DNA of 64,000 bases from Chryseobacterium gleum (lineage in GTDB: Bacteria; Bacteroidota; Bacteroidia; Flavobacteriales_D; Crocinitomicaceae): NCBI GenBank assembly GCA_945897805.1, contig CAMDFX010000002.1, forward strand, positions 124,001 through 188,000, read 5' to 3'. The position numbers and the translations under genes were made by a program. Of this stretch, positions 19,766 through 29,849 are shown one piece after another. The notes below the pieces were generated by a model that was given only the letters and a program-made list of their open reading frames with translations, ran no database searches and was not told where the DNA came from. Every line of letters begins with the position of its first letter. Position 1 is the first letter of the stretch.

Positions 19766-20638
19766 ATGAAATTTGGTGCGATTGATATTGGAACGAATGC
19801 TGCAAGACTACTAATTGGCGAAGTTTGTAATGAAGGCAATCACTCCTTTGTTAAGAAAATTTCATACACAAGAATTCCTTTACGACTTGGAGAACAAGTG
19901 TTTGACAATGGAATAATTTCAGACGAAAAAATCACAGAGTTTGTTAAAGCCATCCAAGCTTTTAAACTAATTTCTGAAATGTTTCATGTGGTTGAACTGC
20001 GTGCATGCGCAACTTCAGCAATGAGAGAAGCGAAAAATGGAAAAGTGGTAGTTTCAAAAATTTTAGCAGAAACAGGTATAAGCATTGAGGTGATTTCTGG
20101 AGATGAAGAAGCAAGGCTAATATTTGGTACTTTTTTCCTTTTAGATTTTGATAAAAGCTCTCCTTTTTTAGTAATTGATGTTGGTGGTGGAAGCACCGAA
20201 ATCAGTGTTTTTGAAGGAGGAACGCGTGTTGCATCCAAATCTTTTGAATTGGGAACATTGCGTTTATTAAAAGGAAAAACGGATTCGAAAATCTGGAAAG
20301 AACTGAAATTTTGGTTAGAAAAAAATGTGGACTCAAAAATGGAGCACAAAATTTTCGCCACTGGCGGAAACATCAATAAAGTGCACAAAATGGTCGGCTC
20401 AAATACTTCTGAAATTCAAACAAGAAAAGTTTCCAAACTCCGCAAAGAGCTAGAAAAGATGACTTTGGAAGCCAGAGAGGATATCTTTCAATTGAAACCA
20501 GATAGAGCAGATGTAATTGTTCCCGCTTGCGAAATTTTTGAATTTATCTTGAAAGAATTAAATGTCAAAAACTTCTTTGTTCCCAAAATTGGGCTATCAG
20601 ACGGAATGATTTACGATCTATTTTTAAATCACCAATAA
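19766..20638 (+). CDS. ppx: Ppx/GppA phosphatase family exopolyphosphatase
   Basis: AIDIGTNAARLLI, ATSAMREAKNG, SGDEEARLIF, VIDVGGGSTEIS; adjacent to ppk1. Confidence 0.92.
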   Translation: MKFGAIDIGTNAARLLIGEVCNEGNHSFVKKISYTRIPLRLGEQVFDNGIISDEKITEFVKAIQAFKLISEMFHVVELRACATSAMREAKNGKVVVSKILAETGISIEVISGDEEARLIFGTFFLLDFDKSSPFLVIDVGGGSTEISVFEGGTRVASKSFELGTLRLLKGKTDSKIWKELKFWLEKNVDSKMEHKIFATGGNINKVHKMVGSNTSEIQTRKVSKLRKELEKMTLEAREDIFQLKPDRADVIVPACEIFEFILKELNVKNFFVPKIGLSDGMIYDLFLNHQ

Positions 20639-20641
20639 TTC

Positions 20642-23431
20642 TTATTTTTCAGTTTCTCCAAAGCCAAATTCACGTCCTTTATCAATGGCTGGAATTCCTT
20701 CAATCAACCATTGGGGCGCAGGTTGATTGAGAAGATAGAAATCAAAAAATTGCCTCATTCTCCAACTCAAATCCATTCTATTTGCATTCTTCATTAAGTT
20801 GTGATCGTCACCATTATAATTCAGCATCCAAACTGGTTTATCTAATCTTTTCAAACCTGTGAACAATTCAATTCCCTGATACCAAGGAACGGAACCATCG
20901 GCATCATTGTGCATAATCAAAAGCGGTGTTTGCACCTTCGGCAAATGAAATAAAGGCGAATTTTCAATGTATAATTCTGGCGCTTCCCAAATGGTTTTGC
21001 CGATTCTACTTTGCGTTTTTTCATATTGAAATTGTCTATTCAATCCACTTCCCCAACGAATGCCGCCGTAAGCTGAAAACATATTTCCAACAGGAGCCCC
21101 AGCCATTGCAACTTTAAATCTGTTGGTCATCGTAATTAATTGAGCAGTTTGATATCCTCCCCAGCTTTGACCTTGAAGCCCCATTCTTGTTGAATCAATG
21201 GCCTTAAATTTTTTCAGAACGTAATCGGTTCCGCTCACTATACAATCATATGCACCTTTGGCTGGATGACCAATTTTATAGCGAATGTCTGGAATTAAAA
21301 CAAAATAGCCAGCTGAACAATATTCTGTAGGATAGATAATTGAGGCGGTTGGTTTTGGTGCATAATGGTTGTGGAGTTCATCACTATACATTTCATAAAA
21401 GTAAACCAACAATGGATATTTTTGGGTGGAATCATAGTTCTCAGGCTTGTATAACAATCCTTCTAATGGAATTCCCTCATAGCTTTTCCAATTAATCAAT
21501 TCAACCGTTGCCCAATTATATTCTCTTTGTTGCGGGTTGGTATTTGATATTTTTTGAGCCAGAGGATTACTTACCCAATCGCTACAAAACAAATCGGGAT
21601 AATCTAGAAGCGAAGACTTTTGATAAATATATTCACTGCTTTTTTTAGCTTTTTTAAATCCCAACAAATCGTGGTTGCTCTGAAATACTTCTTCCAAAAT
21701 AAGTTTTCCACCTAAATACTTAGGATTATAAATGGTGGAAGATTTGTCTTTTTCATGAAAACCAATAACATAAGTGTTATCAAATTGAATAAAAGTAGAA
21801 TCACTTTCCCAACTATTTATTCGCAATCTTATTTTGTTTTTCTCCCCAAATTGACTGGTCATTGATGTCAGTAATTTTGAATCAATATTGTAAGACCAAA
21901 TATCATATTTTGACTGGATTAATACTTCTTTTTCTCCTTTCAACCAACCAATTACACCTAATGGTGAAGGAGTTTGAGCCATTCCATTGACGTCTTCAAG
22001 CCAATCCGATTTTTGTCCGCAAGTGATACAAGATTCTTTTCCGCTCCTCAAATCGATGTGATATTGTTGCAAATCTTTGTCATTGAACCAAATCACAGAT
22101 TTTCCATCAGTTGACAAATCAATGCCATAAATAATTGCTTTTTTAATCAATTTTGACTCTCCAGTTTTTACATTGATTAGATAGGCGTCTCTTTTATTTG
22201 GATATTCCCAATTGTAATTTTTTTGATAGGGTTTTTTGACATATCCAACAGCAAAATCGGAATTTCCATGGTCTAATTTATTGATTTCTAAAGTGTCAGA
22301 TTCAAGTATTTTGATAGAATTATCGCTCAAATCATACACAGCGAGAAAAGTACTTTTTTGGTCATTTTCTAATTCAGATAACTGCTGTGGTTGCAGCCGA
22401 TCGTCCTGCCAATGCCAAATATCTAATTTTACTTTTTCGCTCTCTAAAAGCGAATCTTTCAACTCTTTTTTCGGTTTATCAGCGATTCCAAAGAAAATTC
22501 TTTTTCCATTGTAAGAGAAATTGGGCTGATAGTTTTTGCTGACGGCGAATGATTTTGAAAAATTCGAGTTTACAGTATCAATCAACAAATTCAACTTTTT
22601 GTTTTCTAAATCAGCATGATAAAGTTGATAAACCTTGTTTTTGGCAGTATCTAACGATGCTGTAAAAGTAATTTCGTTTCCCCTTTGATTAAATTGGATT
22701 GCAGAAACCGCATTAAACTTCGCTGGAATTTGCCATAAATTTTCACTATTTATAGCGCTTCCTGCAAAAATTTGTAATGTGTCGAGCTTGTCTTTTTTAT
22801 GTGTTACAAATACATAAGAATTCCCTTTTGACGGAAAATAAACTTGTTTTACATCTTTTTTCTTGAATTTCAGGTTTTCATTTGGCTCATAAATGACGAA
22901 AACATTTCCTTCAGATTCGTACTTTTTTTCTTCAACCTCTTTCCTAAAAAGTCTCTTCTTCTTTTTAACAACAGGCAATTTATTCCCATCTACTAGGTAA
23001 GACATCAAACTAGTTTCTGCTGAAACATTGAAAGATTTGATTTTTTCGATTTTAGTTACTTTTTTCGATTCAAAAAAATAGATTCCCAGACTGTCTTTGG
23101 GCCATTTCTCTTTTTTTATATCTTTCAATTCACAATTTCTCAAGGTATCAAAACCTGGTGTGATTTTGAAAGCCACATATTTTTGATCACCTGAAAAAAC
23201 TGGGCTTACGGCTCTAAAAATCGAATCTTTTGCCCCTGTTTGATTGTTGATAATATACAAATATCCATCCCCAAGGTGAGGTTTGATGGTGTAAACTGTA
23301 TGCTTTCCATCAGCTGAAATCTTGGTGTCGCCAATTTTTTTCCAATCATTGTAAACGGTGTGGTCAATTACTTTCTTTTGAGAAAAAATGATTGTTGGAA
23401 GACTGAAAATGAGGAGAAAAAAATATTTCAT
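20642..23431 (-). CDS. S9 family peptidase (prolyl oligopeptidase / dipeptidyl-peptidase type)
   Basis: GQSWGGYQT nucleophile elbow, HNDADGSVPW, DDHNL triad regions, N-terminal beta-propeller-like region. Start moved from 23485 to MKYFFLLIFSLPTIIFS (signal peptide). Confidence 0.93.
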   Translation of the reverse strand: MKYFFLLIFSLPTIIFSQKKVIDHTVYNDWKKIGDTKISADGKHTVYTIKPHLGDGYLYIINNQTGAKDSIFRAVSPVFSGDQKYVAFKITPGFDTLRNCELKDIKKEKWPKDSLGIYFFESKKVTKIEKIKSFNVSAETSLMSYLVDGNKLPVVKKKKRLFRKEVEEKKYESEGNVFVIYEPNENLKFKKKDVKQVYFPSKGNSYVFVTHKKDKLDTLQIFAGSAINSENLWQIPAKFNAVSAIQFNQRGNEITFTASLDTAKNKVYQLYHADLENKKLNLLIDTVNSNFSKSFAVSKNYQPNFSYNGKRIFFGIADKPKKELKDSLLESEKVKLDIWHWQDDRLQPQQLSELENDQKSTFLAVYDLSDNSIKILESDTLEINKLDHGNSDFAVGYVKKPYQKNYNWEYPNKRDAYLINVKTGESKLIKKAIIYGIDLSTDGKSVIWFNDKDLQQYHIDLRSGKESCITCGQKSDWLEDVNGMAQTPSPLGVIGWLKGEKEVLIQSKYDIWSYNIDSKLLTSMTSQFGEKNKIRLRINSWESDSTFIQFDNTYVIGFHEKDKSSTIYNPKYLGGKLILEEVFQSNHDLLGFKKAKKSSEYIYQKSSLLDYPDLFCSDWVSNPLAQKISNTNPQQREYNWATVELINWKSYEGIPLEGLLYKPENYDSTQKYPLLVYFYEMYSDELHNHYAPKPTASIIYPTEYCSAGYFVLIPDIRYKIGHPAKGAYDCIVSGTDYVLKKFKAIDSTRMGLQGQSWGGYQTAQLITMTNRFKVAMAGAPVGNMFSAYGGIRWGSGLNRQFQYEKTQSRIGKTIWEAPELYIENSPLFHLPKVQTPLLIMHNDADGSVPWYQGIELFTGLKRLDKPVWMLNYNGDDHNLMKNANRMDLSWRMRQFFDFYLLNQPAPQWLIEGIPAIDKGREFGFGETEK

Positions 23432-23487
23432 GGGTTTATTTTTGAATGAAAACAGGTTAAAAGTAGTGGTATTGTTTGGAAACAAAA

Positions 23488-23518
23488 AATCCCTTTAACA
23501 ATTTGCCAAAGGGATTCA
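23488..23518 (-). terminator. Rho-independent terminator of queA
   Basis: AATCCCTTT ... AAAGGGATT with T-run on the minus strand, just after the queA stop. Confidence 0.75.
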
Positions 23519-23534
23519 GTGATATTTGTTTTTC

Positions 23535-24593
23535 TTACAAGATCAACATAGCATCGCCATAAGAATAAAATTTGTATTTTTCTTTGATTGCAATCTGATA
23601 TGCTTCCATCATCAAATCATGCCCGCAGAATGCAGAAACCATCATCAATAATGTGGACAATGGCGTGTGGAAATTAGTAACCATGCAATCAGCAATACTA
23701 AAATCATATGGAGGGAAAATGAATTTATTTGTCCAACCATCGAAAGGTTTCAATAAACTATCTGTAGAAACTGATGTTTCAATCGAACGCATGGAAGTTG
23801 TACCTACGGCGCAAACTTTGTGTTTAGTAGTTTTAGCCTTGTTCACAATATCGACGCATTTTTGATTGATAATCACTTGCTCTGAATCCATTTTGTGTTT
23901 GGTCAAATCTTCAACTTCCACCGTTCTGAAAGTCCCTAAACCAACATGTAAAGTAACTTCTGCAAAATGAACTCCTTTTAATTCCAATCTTTTCAATAAT
24001 TCTCTTGAAAAGTGTAAACCTGCAGTAGGCGCTGCAACAGCTCCTTCTTCTTTGGCGTAAATTGTTTGGTATCTTTCTTCGTCTGTATCTTCAACACCTC
24101 TTTTGATGTATTTTGGAAGTGGCGTTTCACCCAATTCAGTGATTTTCGCCTTGAAATCTTCGTAGGGCCCGTCAAACAAGAAGCGCAAAGTGCGCCCACG
24201 AGAAGTAGTGTTGTCAATTACTTCCGCTACCAATGAATCATCTTCACCGAAATATAATTTGTTTCCTATTCTAATTTTCCTTGCTGGATCAACCAAAACA
24301 TCCCAAAGTAAACTTTCACGGTTCAATTCTCTCAATAAGAAAACTTCAATTTTTGCACCGGTCTTTTCTTTGTTTCCATACATTCTTGCAGGGAAAACCT
24401 TGGTATTGTTGGTAATCATAACATCACCATCACTAAAATAATTGATAATGTCTTTGAATAATTTATGTTCAATTTTACCCGTTTTACGGTGAATGACCAT
24501 CATTTTGGCTTCGTCTCTGTTTTCTTGTGGATATTCAGCAATTAATTCATCTGGTAAATCAAAACTGAATTCTGAAAGTTTCATTTTGCTCAT
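23535..24593 (-). CDS. queA: S-adenosylmethionine:tRNA ribosyltransferase-isomerase
   Basis: [63 protein letters not shown]. Confidence 0.97.
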   Translation of the reverse strand: MSKMKLSEFSFDLPDELIAEYPQENRDEAKMMVIHRKTGKIEHKLFKDIINYFSDGDVMITNNTKVFPARMYGNKEKTGAKIEVFLLRELNRESLLWDVLVDPARKIRIGNKLYFGEDDSLVAEVIDNTTSRGRTLRFLFDGPYEDFKAKITELGETPLPKYIKRGVEDTDEERYQTIYAKEEGAVAAPTAGLHFSRELLKRLELKGVHFAEVTLHVGLGTFRTVEVEDLTKHKMDSEQVIINQKCVDIVNKAKTTKHKVCAVGTTSMRSIETSVSTDSLLKPFDGWTNKFIFPPYDFSIADCMVTNFHTPLSTLLMMVSAFCGHDLMMEAYQIAIKEKYKFYSYGDAMLIL

Positions 24594-24747
24594 TCGCTAT
24601 ATATTTTAGTAAAATATTGAATATCTAAACTGATAAAAAGTGCCTTTTCAACAGTCAAAAAGAGCACAAAGGTATAAAAATTTCACGTACTTTTTTGAGT
24701 TTCGAAGGCTTTTATTTTTTGTCGTACCAAAATATTGTTAAAACAAA

Positions 24748-24777
24748 AAAGTCGAACCTTTCAGTCCGACTTTCAAA
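24748..24777 (-). terminator. Putative terminator
   Basis: AAGTCG ... CGACTT stem with T-run on the minus strand, downstream of the 24795-25178 gene. Confidence 0.6.
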
Positions 24778-24794
24778 ATATTTATAACAAGAAA

Positions 24795-25178
24795 CTATTG
24801 AATAAATACAGTTTCTTCATTTGTTACTTCTTCTTCTACTTTGATAATTCCAGTTCCTTTCAAACCATTTTTCTTGGCATCAATATTCAAAACAGCAACA
24901 CCAGCTTGACCTAATTGATATTCCTCATTGAAATTAAAAGTAGCGATTCCATCTGCATCCGAATAAGCTGTGTCGTATAAAGTCACACTTGCAGGATTGT
25001 TTGTTGTTGAAACACCTTTCAAAATCACTTTACAACCTTCCACTGGTTGATTTGTGGCATCTTTTACAAATATGTTAGCAATCGTGTCTTTTTTCTTACG
25101 GCAACTAGTTGCTATCAACAATGAAGAAACGGTGAGTAAACTTAAAAATAGGAACGTTTTAGAGAACATGATTTTCAT
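24795..25178 (-). CDS. Small lipoprotein with predicted beta-sandwich (carboxypeptidase-regulatory/transthyretin-like) domain, copy 1
   Basis: Lipobox LIATSCRKKKD; DATNQPVEGCKVILKG...DTAYSDADGIATFNF pattern. Confidence 0.75.
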   Translation of the reverse strand: MKIMFSKTFLFLSLLTVSSLLIATSCRKKKDTIANIFVKDATNQPVEGCKVILKGVSTTNNPASVTLYDTAYSDADGIATFNFNEEYQLGQAGVAVLNIDAKKNGLKGTGIIKVEEEVTNEETVFIQ

Positions 25179-25217
25179 AATTTTTTAATTTATTTTTTAG
25201 TGAACGTAAAAACGGAA

Positions 25218-25601
25218 TTAAGGTTCCATAATTATTGTTTCCACATTCGTGATGTTTGCTCTGCAGCGTATTCTGCCATAACCAACTTTCGTGTCTTTTT
25301 TAACAATAATGTCAAAATATCCAACTTCTCCTTTTGGTGGTTTTTCGCCAAAATAATCAGTCATATCAAATGTTGCGAAGCCAGTCGAGTTTGTAAACAA
25401 AGTGTCTACATAAGCTTTGGTTGCTGGTGTTGAATTAACATCTCCAATAATCACAACCTTTGCATTAGACAATAATTGATTGGCATCGGATCTAACAAAA
25501 ATTTTCATTACAGATGGATCTCTTTTACACGACTGCAAAGCAATCGTTACCATAGAAACCATAAAGAAAAGCGCAATAAATTTAAAGGTCTTTTTCATCA
25601 T
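25218..25601 (-). CDS. Small lipoprotein, copy 2 (paralog of 24795-25178)
   Basis: Lipobox IALQSCKRDPS; SDANQLLSNAKVVIIG...DTLFTNSTGFATFDM; same length and layout as its neighbour. Confidence 0.75.
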   Translation of the reverse strand: MMKKTFKFIALFFMVSMVTIALQSCKRDPSVMKIFVRSDANQLLSNAKVVIIGDVNSTPATKAYVDTLFTNSTGFATFDMTDYFGEKPPKGEVGYFDIIVKKDTKVGYGRIRCRANITNVETIIMEP

Positions 25602-25772
25602 TTAAAATTCTTAAAGTTCAAAGTTAATGTATTTATTTAACTTATTTTCCGTAATCTTGGTTATTTAGTAAATTCGCAAGCGGAAAGTAAAAATAACGCT
25701 AAAAAGAATACAAATTAATAAAAAAGGTTTGAATCTTGCAATTTAATTTTTCCAAACCTCTATTGAAGACGT

Positions 25773-25780
25773 TATCTTTG
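25773..25780 (+). promoter_or_regulatory. TATCTTTG -7 element upstream of pheS
   Basis: Exact TAnnTTTG match about 30 nt before the pheS ATG. Confidence 0.45.
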
Positions 25781-25809
25781 TGGTGAAAGTTGGTTGATTT
25801 TATGAAAAT

Positions 25810-26832
25810 ATGAAAGAAAAAATAAAAATTTTGTCTGCTGAAATTGAAAATTTTGTAATTACAAATCAGCAAGAATTGGAAAATTTCAGAATCAAATTCA
25901 TTGGTACCAAAGGGTCTATCAAAGATTTATTCAATGATCTAAAATCTGTTCCAAACGAAGAGAAAAAAGAAATTGGTCAGTTGATGAATGGATTGCGAAT
26001 GTTGGCTGAAGAAAGATTCAATCAGTTTAAAACCAGCCTTGAGGAAGCAACCAATAAATCTGAAACCATCGATTTTTCAAAACCGGGAGAAGATTTTTCT
26101 ATCGGTTCACACCATCCTATTTCTTTGGTACGCTCTGAAATTATCGCTATTTTTAATCGCATCGGGTACACCGTTTCTGAAGGTCCAGAAATTGAAGACG
26201 ATTGGCACAATTTTTCTGCCTTAAATTTTCCACCAGAACATCCTGCGCGGGACATGCAAGATACTTTTTTTATTGAGAAAGGTGAAAATGAAATGGCTTT
26301 AAGAACACATACTTCTTCTGTTCAAGTGCGTGTGATGGAAAATCAACAACCACCAATCAGAACAATTTCTCCTGGAAGAGTTTATAGAAACGAAGCCATT
26401 TCTGCACGCGCACATTGCTTTTTTCATCAAGTTGAGGGTTTATACATTGACAAAAATGTTTCTTTCGCCGATTTGAAACAGACTTTGTTGCATTTTGCAC
26501 AAGAAATGTTTGGTGAAAAAGCACAAATTCGCCTGCGTCCATCTTATTTTCCCTTCACAGAACCAAGCGCTGAAGTGGATGTTTCTTGCTCCATTTGCAA
26601 TGCGAAAGGTTGCAATGTTTGCAAATATACCGGTTGGCTTGAAATTTTGGGCTGTGGAATGGTGGATCCAAACGTACTAGAAGCTGCTGGAATTGATTCT
26701 AAAGTTTACAGCGGTTTTGCATTTGGAATGGGAATTGAAAGAATCACACAATTAAAATATAAGGTCAACGATTTGCGTTTGTATTCTGAAAATGACATTC
26801 GCTTCTTGAAACAATTTACATCCGTATTATAA
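25810..26832 (+). CDS. pheS: Phenylalanyl-tRNA synthetase alpha subunit
   Basis: GSHHPISLV, GPEIEDDWHNFSALNFPPEHPARDMQDTFF, FAFGMGIERI. Confidence 0.97.
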   Translation: MKEKIKILSAEIENFVITNQQELENFRIKFIGTKGSIKDLFNDLKSVPNEEKKEIGQLMNGLRMLAEERFNQFKTSLEEATNKSETIDFSKPGEDFSIGSHHPISLVRSEIIAIFNRIGYTVSEGPEIEDDWHNFSALNFPPEHPARDMQDTFFIEKGENEMALRTHTSSVQVRVMENQQPPIRTISPGRVYRNEAISARAHCFFHQVEGLYIDKNVSFADLKQTLLHFAQEMFGEKAQIRLRPSYFPFTEPSAEVDVSCSICNAKGCNVCKYTGWLEILGCGMVDPNVLEAAGIDSKVYSGFAFGMGIERITQLKYKVNDLRLYSENDIRFLKQFTSVL

Positions 26833-26843
26833 AACTATCCAAC

Positions 26844-27212
26844 ATGGGACTTTTTTCAAAATCATCCGCTCCAATTTCCTCTTTTCCCTGGAAAGAAGTA
26901 ACTTCTATTGAAGAATTCAATGAAATGTTGAACGCGCCAACCGACAAAGCGAAATTATTTTTCAAACACAGCACCCGCTGCAGTATTTCCTCCATGGCTT
27001 TGAAAGGTTTTGAAAGAGAATGGAATGTTTCTAGCGATGATTTTGAATTGTATTTTGTAGATTTAATTGCACACAGAGATATTTCAAATGTCATTGCAGC
27101 TGAATCGCATGTTGAGCATCAATCACCGCAAGTGGTTGTTTGGAGAAATGGCGAAGTAATATACAATGCTTCTCACCATCACATTGACGCACAAAAAATT
27201 CAACAATCTTAA
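26844..27212 (+). CDS. ytxJ: YtxJ-like monothiol bacilliredoxin (bacillithiol system redox protein)
   Basis: FFKHSTRCSISSMALKGFEREW, YFVDLIAHRDISNVIAAESHVEHQSPQVVVWRNGEVIYNASHHHI. Confidence 0.88.
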   Translation: MGLFSKSSAPISSFPWKEVTSIEEFNEMLNAPTDKAKLFFKHSTRCSISSMALKGFEREWNVSSDDFELYFVDLIAHRDISNVIAAESHVEHQSPQVVVWRNGEVIYNASHHHIDAQKIQQS

Positions 27213-27224
27213 ACCTCTTTTGTC

Positions 27225-28304
27225 ATGAAAAAGTCTTTAATTCCATTTATAATCATCTTGATTTCAGGTATTTTTATTTTTCAATCTTGCGATGAGCCTG
27301 TTGCAGAAAACGAAAAAATGCCAGCAGAATTTACTTTTGAGGAGAACATCGCGGTAGTTTACGACCAGGTAGTTCCTGTTGGATTTAAAGTAAATGAAAA
27401 AGAGGTTCTTCAAATTGAATTGATCTTCAATGACAGTATATTCAAGACTTGGACAAATCCTTCTGGAAAATTATCTTTCGATTTAGACGCTAGTTTTTAT
27501 GGTTTAGGAGCAAAATTATTGACTTTAAAATCAACTTTAAAATCTGGCGAAACATTTACAGATCAGCGCCTATTAAGGGTTTTGTCGGATGTTGCACCTC
27601 AACAATGGTCAGTTTCAATCGTTCAATCATTTCCGCACAATCCGTTGAGTTTTACGCAAGGTTTGGAGTTTAGCGGTGGCGAATTGTTTGAAAGCACGGG
27701 AGATCCAAATCACGACGGTTCGACAATTGTTTCAAAAGTGAATTTAAAAACAGGCGCAACGCTTGAGAAAAATGGTTTAGACGCCAATTTTTTCGGCGAA
27801 GGAATAACGATCTTGAATAACAAAGTATTTCAAATCACTTGGCGAGAACAAAAGTGTTTCGTTTATGACAGTAAATCTTTGCAAATGAAATTGAAAGATT
27901 TCACTTACACTGGCGAAGGCTGGGGCTTGTGCAACGACGGCAAAAGCATCATCATGTCTGACGGCACAGAAAGAATCACTTTTAGAAACCCTGAAAGCTT
28001 TCAAATCGAACGAACCATTGAAGTGTATGATCAAGTTGGCCCGCGCGCTAAATTGAACGAATTGGAATACATCGACGGAAAAATCTATGCCAATGTTTGG
28101 ATGCTAGATTTAATCTTAGTGATAGATCCAAATACAGGAAAAGTTATCGCAGAAATCGACGCATCAAATGTTTCCATGGAAGGAAAAGGCATGGGTGATG
28201 TTTTGAATGGAATTGCTTACAATCCGGTGAATAAAAAACTCTATTTAACAGGGAAGTATTGGAGTAAATTATTTGAAGTTAAGGAAGTTAAAGGAGAAAG
28301 TTGA
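27225..28304 (+). CDS. Glutaminyl-peptide cyclotransferase (plant/bacterial glutamine cyclotransferase type)
   Basis: Lipoprotein signal; FPHNPLSFTQGLEFSGGELFESTG, FTYTGEGWGLCNDGKSIIMSDGTERITF, LNELEYIDGKIYANVW, VLNGIAYNPVNKKLYLTGKYW. Confidence 0.93.
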   Translation: MKKSLIPFIIILISGIFIFQSCDEPVAENEKMPAEFTFEENIAVVYDQVVPVGFKVNEKEVLQIELIFNDSIFKTWTNPSGKLSFDLDASFYGLGAKLLTLKSTLKSGETFTDQRLLRVLSDVAPQQWSVSIVQSFPHNPLSFTQGLEFSGGELFESTGDPNHDGSTIVSKVNLKTGATLEKNGLDANFFGEGITILNNKVFQITWREQKCFVYDSKSLQMKLKDFTYTGEGWGLCNDGKSIIMSDGTERITFRNPESFQIERTIEVYDQVGPRAKLNELEYIDGKIYANVWMLDLILVIDPNTGKVIAEIDASNVSMEGKGMGDVLNGIAYNPVNKKLYLTGKYWSKLFEVKEVKGES

Positions 28305-28358
28305 CTTTTTCTAAATTTGCTTTTTCCTTTGTGTTTCAAAAACTTGATGTAAATAAAA

Positions 28359-28382
28359 AAGTCAGCACTTTCATGCTGACTA
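28359..28382 (-). terminator. Putative terminator (bidirectional stem)
   Basis: AGTCAGCA-CTTTCA-TGCTGACT with a run of T on the minus strand; lies between convergent genes. Confidence 0.65.
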
Positions 28383-28464
28383 ATTCTGAACATCAAAAGA
28401 ATAATTCAATAATAATCGATTTAATTTGTAGTAGTAGGTAATTTTATTTGACTAATAATTTAAG

Positions 28465-28986
28465 TTATTCAGCTTTACTAATTCTGTCATATTTAACCTC
28501 TTCAATAACGCCATTAATGCGCATGATAAAGCAAGTTTTATCATCTTTCAATGATTTGATAGTTGCGATTGTATTTACAACTCCATCTACAATAACCTTA
28601 TCACCAACTTTAAAACCTCGATAAGAAACATTTTCTTTTGATCCCCAAACATCGCCTTCACAGAAATAAAATAAATTTGTTTTTTTTCCTTCTGTATCTT
28701 TGAAATAACGCGGTGTTTTCACTAAGTAAATTTTTGCGTTCATCAAAAATTCGCCTCCTGCAACTTTTTTTACAGTTTGATCAACAGCATCTTCAATTGT
28801 GACAGCTCTTGTTTTTTTTCTCTCTTTTGGACTTCCGCCCGCATAGGAGGTTAATAATTGATACTCTGATTGAGTATTAACGTTTCTGTGGGAAAGCATA
28901 TTAACGCTTCCGATTACTTTTACTGATGTAGAACAGGAAGTTGCAATAAGAGATATCGCAACCAAGTTTAAAATTCCTTTTTTCAT
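28465..28986 (-). CDS. Hypothetical lipoprotein
   Basis: Signal/lipobox LVAISLIATSCSTS; C-terminal GFKVGDKVIVDGVVNTIATIKSL... suggests an SH3-like barrel. Confidence 0.7.
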   Translation of the reverse strand: MKKGILNLVAISLIATSCSTSVKVIGSVNMLSHRNVNTQSEYQLLTSYAGGSPKERKKTRAVTIEDAVDQTVKKVAGGEFLMNAKIYLVKTPRYFKDTEGKKTNLFYFCEGDVWGSKENVSYRGFKVGDKVIVDGVVNTIATIKSLKDDKTCFIMRINGVIEEVKYDRISKAE

Positions 28987-29095
28987 TTGCTATAATTTTT
29001 TAACAAAGAAAAAGATAATTTAATTCCAAAAAATTCCAATTTGTAAGCGTATATATTGCAGAAACAAACGCTTTTAGATTTCTAATAAACGAAAA

Positions 29096-29845
29096 TTATT
29101 TCTTTAGCAAACAATCTAAAAAGGCTTTCTTCTGCCTATCAGCAACATCTAAAAAAACATTATTTTCCATCAAAACTTGATGTCCATCAATTTTATTATA
29201 GCGCTTAATGAGGTTCAAGTTAATTAAATAAGATTTGTGAATTCTAAAAAATGTTTCTTCTGGCAATAGTTCCTCAATTGATTTTAGGAGTTTACTGGTA
29301 GTCATTTTCTTGCCATTTAAAAAATGAATGTGCGTATAACTGCCATCAGCCTGACAATAGACGATTTCTGAAATATTGACAAGTGATAATCCGTCTACAT
29401 CAGGAATTACTAATTTATTGAATTCGTTGGGCCGATTAGACATATTTTCTATTAACAATTCAATCCGTTGTTCTCGAAATTCCACTTTTTGTTTTTGTTT
29501 AAGTTTTAAAATGGCTTCTTGAACTTGTCTGAAATCTAATGGCTTTGTGAGGTAATCTAGTGCTGAAACCCGAAAAGCTTTGATTGCAAATTCTTCATAT
29601 GCAGTGGTAAAAATGGTTTCAAACTTTGGATTTTTAAACTTTTCAAACAAGGTAAACCCATTTCCTTGGGGCATTTCGATGTCAAGAAAAACAAGGTCGG
29701 GCGAAAAACGATAAATCAAATCAATTGCTTCATCTACATTTTTTCCTAATCCAACTATTGAAACGCCATCACAATACTTTTGAATAATATTCACTAAACT
29801 TTCTCTTGCTGACTGCTCGTCATCTACGATTAAAACTTTTATCAT
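29096..29845 (-). CDS. LytTR-family response regulator
   Basis: Receiver (IVDDEQSARESL, DLVFLDIEMPQGNGF, DYLTKPLDF) plus LytTR domain (YCQADGSYTHIHFLNGKKMTTSKLLKSIEELL...RIHKSYLINL). Confidence 0.95.
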   Translation of the reverse strand: MIKVLIVDDEQSARESLVNIIQKYCDGVSIVGLGKNVDEAIDLIYRFSPDLVFLDIEMPQGNGFTLFEKFKNPKFETIFTTAYEEFAIKAFRVSALDYLTKPLDFRQVQEAILKLKQKQKVEFREQRIELLIENMSNRPNEFNKLVIPDVDGLSLVNISEIVYCQADGSYTHIHFLNGKKMTTSKLLKSIEELLPEETFFRIHKSYLINLNLIKRYNKIDGHQVLMENNVFLDVADRQKKAFLDCLLKK

Positions 29846-29849
29846 CTTT

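Noticed and set aside
19984-20388. 134-aa minus-strand ORF
   Set aside because: Antisense to ppx.
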